DNA of 20,965 nucleotides. It comes from Burkholderiales bacterium UBA4615. GTDB lineage: Bacteria; Pseudomonadota; Gammaproteobacteria; Burkholderiales; Burkholderiaceae_E. The stretch covers positions 1 through 20,965 of the forward strand of contig DGIT01000011.1 of the NCBI GenBank assembly GCA_002386465.1. Reading direction: 5' to 3'. This document shows, piece after piece, positions 15,532 through 20,965 of the stretch (position 1 is its first letter; the number at the start of each line of letters is the position of its first letter). Position numbers and translations under genes: made by a program. A model generated the notes under the pieces. That model was not told where the DNA came from. It worked only from the letters and a program-made list of their open reading frames with translations, and made no database searches.

Positions 15532-16758
15532 ATGCACGCGCGCGCCGCTGTTCCGTTGCAAGAGACTCCGGTCACAGGACTCATCCTGACCGGTGGCGGC
15601 GCACGGGCGGCCTATCAGGTGGGCGTCGTGGCGGCCATTGCCCGGATCGGGCAGGAAAGCGGTGCCTCCGCAGTCAACCCGTATCAGGTCATCTCGGGCA
15701 CCTCGGCCGGGGCGATCATTGCAGCCGCCCTGGCCTGTCATGCCGACCGCTATCGTGAAGGCATTGAGCGGCTGGTAAGCATCTGGTCCGATTTTCGCGC
15801 CGAACAGGTCTATCGCACCGACGCCTTCGGTGTGGCGCAAACCGGCGCGCGCTGGCTATCGATGTTTACGCTGGGCTGGGCGCTGGCCAGGTGGCGACGC
15901 GCCCGACCCCGTTCCTTGCTCGACAACACGCCGCTCGAAGATCTGCTGCGACGCATGATCGACCTCAAGCGTCTGCCCGATCTGATGGCCCAGGGGCATC
16001 TGAAAGGACTTGCGGTTACCGCCTCCAGTTACAGCAGTGGCGACCATGTCACCTTCTACCACTCGGAGCAGGAAATTGCGCCCTGGACGCGCTCCCATCG
16101 ACTCTCTGTGCGAGGTCCGATCACGATCGAGCACCTGTTGGCCTCCTCGGCCATACCCTTCGCATTTCCCGCCATGAGCCTGCCTCTGCAAGGGCAGCAT
16201 GAATGGTTCGGCGACGGATCGATGCGGCAGACCGCGCCGATTTCTCCGGTGGTGCACATGGGTGCTCAGCGCATTCTTGTGGTCGGTGCTGGTCGACTTC
16301 AGGAACCGGCTGCCCAGCGACACGTGAGCAGTGGCTACCCCAGCCTGGCGCAGATTGCGGGGCATGCCATGTCGAGCATTTTTCTTGATGCGCTGGCCGT
16401 GGATGTCGAGCGACTCGAGCGCATCAATCGCACACTCAGTCTGCTCGATGAGCAGGCCCGTCAGCAAACGTCACTGCGCCCTATCGACGTGCTGGTGATC
16501 TCGCCCAGTCAGCGACTTGATGATCTGGCAGCGCCCCACATCCGCGACCTGCCCAAACCCGTGCGCGCCATGCTGCGGGCCACGGGCGTGGGAGGTCAGG
16601 GTCAGGACACCCGCGGTGCAGCCATGGCCAGCTACTTGTTGTTTGAGTCGACCTACACCCGCGAACTGATCGCCCTGGGCGAATCCGACACACTGGCCAG
16701 GCGTGAGGAAGTCATCCGGTTCTTCGGCTGGTCCAGCTGTCCTAAGGCTGCCGCATGA
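15532..16758 (+). CDS. Patatin-like phospholipase
   Basis: 408 residues, starting 24 bases after lnt. The patatin Ser/Asp dyad is complete: the oxyanion loop TGGGARAAYQVGV (residues 20-32), nucleophile elbow GTSAG with Ser58, and DGS with Asp228 in FGDGSMRQTAP. The block HLLASSAIPFAFPAM between them is also typical. No signal peptide, so a cytoplasmic or membrane-associated lipid hydrolase is inferred; the natural lipid is unknown. The C-terminal 150 residues are predicted mainly helical and are not assigned to a domain. No clear ribosome binding site. It may be transcribed with lnt, or from its own weak promoter (a TACACT near 15518). A link to lipid turnover at the inner membrane beside lnt is only suggested by position. 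Confidence 0.92.
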   Translation: MHARAAVPLQETPVTGLILTGGGARAAYQVGVVAAIARIGQESGASAVNPYQVISGTSAGAIIAAALACHADRYREGIERLVSIWSDFRAEQVYRTDAFGVAQTGARWLSMFTLGWALARWRRARPRSLLDNTPLEDLLRRMIDLKRLPDLMAQGHLKGLAVTASSYSSGDHVTFYHSEQEIAPWTRSHRLSVRGPITIEHLLASSAIPFAFPAMSLPLQGQHEWFGDGSMRQTAPISPVVHMGAQRILVVGAGRLQEPAAQRHVSSGYPSLAQIAGHAMSSIFLDALAVDVERLERINRTLSLLDEQARQQTSLRPIDVLVISPSQRLDDLAAPHIRDLPKPVRAMLRATGVGGQGQDTRGAAMASYLLFESTYTRELIALGESDTLARREEVIRFFGWSSCPKAAA

Positions 16759-16845
16759 CGAAAGCTTGCCTGAGATAGGACTGATCATTGAATCTCGCAT
16801 GAAAGCACTGGGCACCGACTGTCCTGGCTCACCAAAGTAGGCTGC

Positions 16846-17808
16846 ATGATGCTACTGAATCCTCTGCCGCGCGCCTGGCTGGGCGTCTCTCACACCCCGC
16901 TGCTGGGCCACAATCGGCTCGCCCCCGAGGTGGACTCCGACTTGCAGCAGGCGATCGCGATGATGCGCGATCAGGTCCTGGGCTGGCAGCCCGATCGCAT
17001 CGTGATGATCGGCCCTGATCACTACAACAGCTTCTTCAATGAACTGATGCCTCCGTTTTGCATCGGGACACAGGCCACCTCCGTAGGCGACTTTCGCATG
17101 CCGCAGGGTCCGCTGAATGTCGATGGCGACACAGCGCTGGGGCTGGCCACGCATCTGATGGACTACGATTTCGATGTGGCGGTGTCGCGGCGCATGCAGG
17201 TGGACCATGGGTTTACCCAGACCCTGTCCCTGATCTGGGGCAGCCTGGAGTCGCCACCGCTCGTGCCGATCTTCATGAACGCAGTCGCGCAACCAGGCGT
17301 GCCGCGCGTGCGGCGCTGTCGTGCGCTGGGCGAAGCCATTGGCGGCTACCTCGACACCTTGCCTGGACGCACGCTGCTGATCGGCTCGGGGGGCTTGTCG
17401 CATGAACCGCCGGTGCCTACCCTGGACCATCCCGATGCCGCAGTGCGCGAGCGGATCACCGTGCGCAGCGTCTCGAGCCCGCAGGATTTCGAAGTGCGAA
17501 TGCAACGCGTGCTCGCGGCCGGACAGGCAATGGGTGCGGGCACTTCGCCGCTCAAACCGCTGAATCCTGCATGGGACGCCCGCTGGATGGACGCTTTACA
17601 AAGCGGGCAACTCGAGGTCCTTGAGGCAATCGATGAAGCCAGCATCGCCCGTGACGCCGGCCTGTCGGGACATGAATCGAAGACCTGGCTGGTGGCACGC
17701 GCGGCCCTGCCGCGACAGGGGCTGACCTGCGCCATGCGCTGGTACCGCGACATTCCGGCGCTGATCGCAGGCTTCGGGATTCTCTTCATGCACACCAAGG
17801 GCGTCTGA
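16846..17808 (+). CDS. mhpB: MhpB-type extradiol dioxygenase (LigB family)
   Basis: 320 residues from the ATG at 16846 (a second ATG follows directly); a GTAGGC lies 3-8 bases before it. It is a class III, Fe(II)-dependent ring-cleaving dioxygenase resembling E. coli MhpB, which opens 2,3-dihydroxyphenylpropionate between C1 and C2. Family motifs are WLGVSHTPLLG (His16), GPDHYNSFFNELMPPFC (His59), MQVDHGFTQ (His121) and LIGSGGLSHEPPVP (His186); His121 and His186 match the two catalytic histidines described for MhpB. The ending IPALIAGFGILF also matches. It is 5 bases upstream of the FAD hydroxylase gene, so the pair likely hydroxylates and then cleaves an aromatic compound. The side chain of the true substrate cannot be told. 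No hydrolase (mhpC) or regulator gene lies nearby. Confidence 0.9.
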   Translation: MMLLNPLPRAWLGVSHTPLLGHNRLAPEVDSDLQQAIAMMRDQVLGWQPDRIVMIGPDHYNSFFNELMPPFCIGTQATSVGDFRMPQGPLNVDGDTALGLATHLMDYDFDVAVSRRMQVDHGFTQTLSLIWGSLESPPLVPIFMNAVAQPGVPRVRRCRALGEAIGGYLDTLPGRTLLIGSGGLSHEPPVPTLDHPDAAVRERITVRSVSSPQDFEVRMQRVLAAGQAMGAGTSPLKPLNPAWDARWMDALQSGQLEVLEAIDEASIARDAGLSGHESKTWLVARAALPRQGLTCAMRWYRDIPALIAGFGILFMHTKGV

Positions 17809-17813
17809 GCATC

Positions 17814-19559
17814 ATGACACCCGAATTCGCAACCGATGTCCTGGTCATTGGTCTGGGGCCCAGCGGCGCCTGCACAGCCCTGGCGCTGGCCGACCAGGGC
17901 ATCCGCGTACACGCCATCTCGCGCGCCAATTGGCTGGCAGACACGCCACGTGCCCACATCACCAATCAGCGAGCAGTGGAAGTGCTGCGCGACCTCGGAC
18001 TCGAGGAAGAAGCGCGCAAGTACGCCACCCCCTGGGAATGGATGGGCGATACGCTCTTCACGACTAGCCTGGCGGGCCCGGAGATTGCGCGGCTGCGTAC
18101 CTGGGGCACAGGGGAAGAGCGTATCGGCGACTATCTGCAGGCCAGCCCCTGCACCATGCTCGATCTGCCCCAGACCCATCTGGAACCGCTGCTGGTCAAA
18201 CATGCGGCAGCGCGTGGCGCGAGTCTCGCGTTCAATACCGAGTACCGCACACACACCCAGGATGACAGCGGCGTCACCACCACCTTGCGCGACCGCCTTT
18301 CCGGGCGCGAGTACACCATCCGCAGCCGCTACCTTGTGGGCGCTGACGGCGCACGCTCGCGCGTCGTCGAGGACGCGGGCCTCACGATCACCGGACAGCA
18401 CGCACGCGCCGGCACCATGTACGTACTGTTTTCGGCCGATCTGGCGCACCTGGCCGCGCACCGGCCAAGCATCCTCTACTGGATCGTCACCGACAGCGCG
18501 AGCTTCGGTGAAATCGGCCAAGGTGTGTTGCGTGCCATTCGCCCCTGGAATCAGTGGATCGCCGGATGGGGGTTCGATCTGGCGCAGGGCGAGCCGCAAC
18601 TCTCCGAAGCGCAGATCATCGAGCGCGTGCGCGTGCTGGTCGGCGACCCCAAGCTGAACATCCGCATCGATATGGAGTCGATCTGGTACGTCAACCAGGC
18701 CTGGGCACCGGACTACGCAAGGGGCCGTGTGTTCTGCGCGGGCGACGCCGTGCATCGGCATCCGCCCTCCAGTGGCCTGGGCTCCAACACCTGTCTGCAG
18801 GACGCACACAACCTGGCGTGGAAGCTCGCCTACGTGATCGAGGGACACGCAGGCCCGGGACTGCTCGACTCCTATTCGCTCGAACGTGCGCCTGTGGGGG
18901 AGCAGGTGGTGGCGCGCGCCAATCAGTCGCGCCTGGACTACGCCCCACTCAATGCCTGCTTTCGCGATCCGAACGCCGCGCAGCCTGTGCGTGCCGGGCT
19001 GGCCAGCCTGGCTGACCCGGGGCCTGAAGGCGTGGCCCGGCGCGAGCGGCTCGCTGAAGCACTGCGCCTGAAGCATTACGAATTCAATGCCTTGGGCACT
19101 GAGGCCAACCATCGCTATGTGTCGCCTGCCGTCATTGCCGATGACGCGCTGCCTGAAGAAGTCTGGAAGCGCGACCGGCAGCTGTACGCGCAAGCCACCA
19201 CACGGCCTGGCGCCAAGTTGCCGCACGCATGGCTGGTGGGGTCGGATGGGCGCAGGGTCTCGACACTGGATCTGGTCGGCAAGGGCCGCTTCACTCTGTT
19301 GACCGGTCTTGCAGGTCAGCCCTGGGCGCAGGCAGCGCGCGCGTTGAACCTCCCATTCCTGCGCGTGCTCGTGGTCGGCGAAGAAGGCGCGCTCGACCCT
19401 TACTTCAACTGGGCCCGATTACGCGAGATCACCGAGGCGGGTGCGCTGCTGGTGCGGCCCGATGGCGTCGTGGCCTGGCGTCAGTCAGTCGCTGCGAAGG
19501 ATGCGGGCGATGCACAGGTTCAATTGCGCGCGGCGCTGCAAAGCATCCTGGCCCACTGA
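17814..19559 (+). CDS. TfdB-like FAD-dependent phenol hydroxylase
   Basis: 581 residues, starting 5 bases after the dioxygenase stop. A flavoprotein monooxygenase of the PheA/TfdB/MhpA kind that uses NAD(P)H and O2 to add an ortho hydroxyl to a phenol. Motifs: FAD-binding GLGPSGA (residues 13-19), TPRAHITNQRAVEVLRDLGL (44-63), the DG motif GADGARSR (176-183) and the ribityl-binding GRVFCAGDAVHRHPPSSGLG (304-323). Residues 460-580 form a thioredoxin-like C-terminal domain (PGAKLPHAWL, then FTLLTGLAGQPW). The overall sequence reminds me more of 2,4-dichlorophenol 6-monooxygenase than of MhpA, including RPSILYWIV and RPWNQWIAGWGFD. Whether it takes a chlorophenol, a phenylpropionate or another phenol is not known. 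It should supply the catechol for the dioxygenase gene before it. Confidence 0.92.
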   Translation: MTPEFATDVLVIGLGPSGACTALALADQGIRVHAISRANWLADTPRAHITNQRAVEVLRDLGLEEEARKYATPWEWMGDTLFTTSLAGPEIARLRTWGTGEERIGDYLQASPCTMLDLPQTHLEPLLVKHAAARGASLAFNTEYRTHTQDDSGVTTTLRDRLSGREYTIRSRYLVGADGARSRVVEDAGLTITGQHARAGTMYVLFSADLAHLAAHRPSILYWIVTDSASFGEIGQGVLRAIRPWNQWIAGWGFDLAQGEPQLSEAQIIERVRVLVGDPKLNIRIDMESIWYVNQAWAPDYARGRVFCAGDAVHRHPPSSGLGSNTCLQDAHNLAWKLAYVIEGHAGPGLLDSYSLERAPVGEQVVARANQSRLDYAPLNACFRDPNAAQPVRAGLASLADPGPEGVARRERLAEALRLKHYEFNALGTEANHRYVSPAVIADDALPEEVWKRDRQLYAQATTRPGAKLPHAWLVGSDGRRVSTLDLVGKGRFTLLTGLAGQPWAQAARALNLPFLRVLVVGEEGALDPYFNWARLREITEAGALLVRPDGVVAWRQSVAAKDAGDAQVQLRAALQSILAH

Positions 19560-19601
19560 GTGTACGTCGCGGTTTTCCGGGCGCTGCAGCGGATGACTCG
19601 C

Positions 19602-19607
19602 TACAAT
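19602..19607 (+). promoter_or_regulatory. Probable -10 box for glyQ-glyS
   Basis: TACAAT 49 bases before the glyQ ATG and 42 bases after the hydroxylase stop, matching 5 of 6 of the -10 consensus. No good -35 box is present at 16-18 bases upstream, so the call rests on the -10 alone and on its place in front of a housekeeping gene. Confidence 0.45.
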
Positions 19608-19655
19608 TGAGGGTTACCTCAGCCCCGCCGCGATTCGCGCGGCCGCCTCGCACCG

Positions 19656-20543
19656 ATGCTCAGCTTTCAGCAAGTGATTCTGCGTCTGCAGAAGTATTGG
19701 GATGATCAGGGCTGCGCCCTGCTGCAGCCCTATGACATGGAGGTGGGTGCCGGCACCTTCCATACCGCCACCTTCCTGCGGGCCATCGGCCCCGAGCCCT
19801 GGCGCGCAGCCTATGTGCAGCCTTCGCGGCGTCCGAAAGACGGACGCTATGGGGACAACCCCAATCGGCTGCAGCACTACTACCAGTATCAGGTCGTGCT
19901 CAAACCGTCTCCCCCCGAGATCCTCGATCTGTACCTGGGTTCGCTGCGCGCACTGGGGATCGACACCGCACGCAATGACATCCGCTTCGTCGAAGACGAT
20001 TGGGAATCACCCACACTGGGGGCCTGGGGCCTGGGCTGGGAAGTCTGGCTCAACGGCATGGAAGTCACGCAGTTCACCTATTTTCAGGAAGTTGGCTCGC
20101 TCAAGTGCCAGCCGGTCACCGGTGAGATCACCTACGGGCTTGAGCGTCTGGCCATGTACCTGCAGGGCGTCGAAAGCGTCTATGACCTGGTCTGGACCGA
20201 TGGCGTGAAATACCGCGACGTCTTTCATCAGAACGAAGTCGAGCAATCAACCTACAACTTCGAGCAGTCCAATGCGGCCATGCTCTTTCGGCACTTCGAC
20301 GAATACGAAGCCGAAGCACAGCGCCTGATCGCAGCCGAACTCGCCCTGCCGGCCTACGAGATGGTCATGAAGTGTTCGCACAGCTTCAACCTGCTCGATG
20401 CGCGCGGCGCCATTTCGGTGACCGAACGCGCCGGCTACATCGGCCGTGTGCGCGCACTCTCGCGTGCGGTGGCCCACGCCTATTACGCCTCGCGCGAGCG
20501 GCTCGGGTTCCCCATGGCCTGCCGCGCCGACGCGAAAGCCTGA
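19656..20543 (+). CDS. glyQ: Glycyl-tRNA synthetase alpha subunit
   Basis: 295 residues, a usual length for GlyQ. With GlyS it forms the alpha2-beta2 enzyme that charges tRNA-Gly in the cytoplasm; the alpha subunit carries the class II aminoacylation site. Typical segments are MLSFQQVILRLQKYWDDQGC, QPYDMEVGAGTFHTATFLRA, YVQPSRRPKDGRYGDNPNRL, the GWEVWLNGMEVTQFTYFQ strand with QEVGS after it, TYGLERLAMYLQ and AYEMVMKCSHSFNLLDARGA. No strong Shine-Dalgarno precedes the ATG at 19656. Six bases separate its stop from the glyS start, so both are made from one message, probably starting from the TACAAT at 19602. Confidence 0.98.
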   Translation: MLSFQQVILRLQKYWDDQGCALLQPYDMEVGAGTFHTATFLRAIGPEPWRAAYVQPSRRPKDGRYGDNPNRLQHYYQYQVVLKPSPPEILDLYLGSLRALGIDTARNDIRFVEDDWESPTLGAWGLGWEVWLNGMEVTQFTYFQEVGSLKCQPVTGEITYGLERLAMYLQGVESVYDLVWTDGVKYRDVFHQNEVEQSTYNFEQSNAAMLFRHFDEYEAEAQRLIAAELALPAYEMVMKCSHSFNLLDARGAISVTERAGYIGRVRALSRAVAHAYYASRERLGFPMACRADAKA

Positions 20544-20549
20544 CCCGCC

Positions 20550-20965
20550 ATGAACGCACCGCTTCTGATCGAACTGCTCACAGAAGAGCTGCCGCCCAAG
20601 GCCTTGGGACGTCTGGGAGAGTCCTTCGCAGCCACATTGACCGACGGGCTGCGCCAGCAGGGCCTGGCGCCCGCAGCGGGCGCTGTAGAGGTCTTTGCCA
20701 CGCCACGTCGACTGGCCGTCAGAGTGCACGATGTCCGCGAGCGCGCCGATGACCGTGCCATCGAAGTGAAAGGACCCTCGGTCTCCGTTGGCCTGGATGC
20801 GCAAGGAGAACCGACACTGGCCTTGCGCAAGTGGGCCGAAAAGCAGGGCGCAGCCGTGTCGTCGCTGGTGCGGGCCTCTGACGGCAAGCAGGATTGCTTT
20901 TACTTTCGCAGCACCGCTGCCGGCGCCACACTGGATCAGGCGGTCAGCCCGCTCGTGAATCTGGC
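20550..20965 (+). CDS. glyS: Glycyl-tRNA synthetase beta subunit, 5' part only
   Basis: An ATG at 20550 opens a frame that stays open to the window edge (138 codons plus two bases). It begins MNAPLLIELLTEELPPKALG, the familiar GlyS start, and continues with FATPRRLAVRVHDV and the IEVKGPSVSVGLDAQGEPT segment. The complete protein is normally about 700 residues, so roughly a fifth is present. The beta subunit binds and positions tRNA-Gly for the alpha subunit encoded just upstream. Confidence 0.96.
   Translation, partial: MNAPLLIELLTEELPPKALGRLGESFAATLTDGLRQQGLAPAAGAVEVFATPRRLAVRVHDVRERADDRAIEVKGPSVSVGLDAQGEPTLALRKWAEKQGAAVSSLVRASDGKQDCFYFRSTAAGATLDQAVSPLVNL

Noticed and set aside
16766..16794. 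Possible promoter before the dioxygenase gene (TTGCCT at 16766)
   Set aside because: At 17 bases the -10 position reads TGAATC, only two of six to consensus; no inverted repeat for a regulator stands out.
17346..19226. 626-codon open frame on the minus strand, among the longest in the window
   Set aside because: It lies opposite the dioxygenase and TfdB-like genes, whose full-length family motifs are clear on the plus strand. Its translation is Gly/Arg/His-rich with no recognisable domain; such antisense frames are common in GC-rich DNA.

Overview
The window reads as chromosomal DNA from a GC-rich betaproteobacterium, most likely a member of the Burkholderiales. The main reasons are the conserved block miaB - phoH(ybeZ) - ybeY - corC - lnt followed a little later by glyQ - glyS, a long (class II type) LeuA of about 560 residues, and a TACAAT-type -10 box before glyQ. 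No tRNA, rRNA, insertion sequence, CRISPR array or clear intrinsic terminator was seen. All assignments were made by reading translations and motifs; no database search was run.

Left part (1-7900). Two caspase-like (C14-type) genes with signal peptides stand back to back. One (minus strand) runs off the left edge with a proline-rich tail. The other (plus strand) joins a caspase domain to about nine MORN repeats. They are followed on the minus strand by a DUF3300-DUF2950 envelope gene pair, then a badly decayed selD (selenide, water dikinase) pseudogene with at least three internal deletions, an Old Yellow Enzyme-type NADH:flavin oxidoreductase, and a small secreted protein of unknown family.

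Middle (8080-12950 and on to 15507). A near-consensus promoter leads directly into a 29-codon leucine-rich leader peptide whose ATG lies where the transcript should start. A set of mutually exclusive RNA stems and then leuA follow, which looks like ribosome-mediated attenuation of leucine synthesis. Immediately after leuA comes the tightly packed block miaB, ybeZ, ybeY, corC, lnt (tRNA modification, RNA/ribosome quality, envelope stress and lipoprotein acylation), with three of the junctions overlapping.

Right part (15508-20965). Between lnt and glyQ, which I expect to be near neighbours in many Burkholderiales, sit three extra genes: a patatin-like phospholipase, and a two-gene aromatic catabolic unit made of an MhpB-type extradiol dioxygenase and a TfdB-like FAD phenol hydroxylase separated by 5 bases. 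The window closes with glyQ and the start of glyS, the two subunits of tetrameric glycyl-tRNA synthetase.

The most interesting items are the apparently leaderless leucine leader peptide with its attenuator, the selD remnant, the divergent caspase pair with the caspase-MORN fusion, and the inserted hydroxylase/dioxygenase pair.
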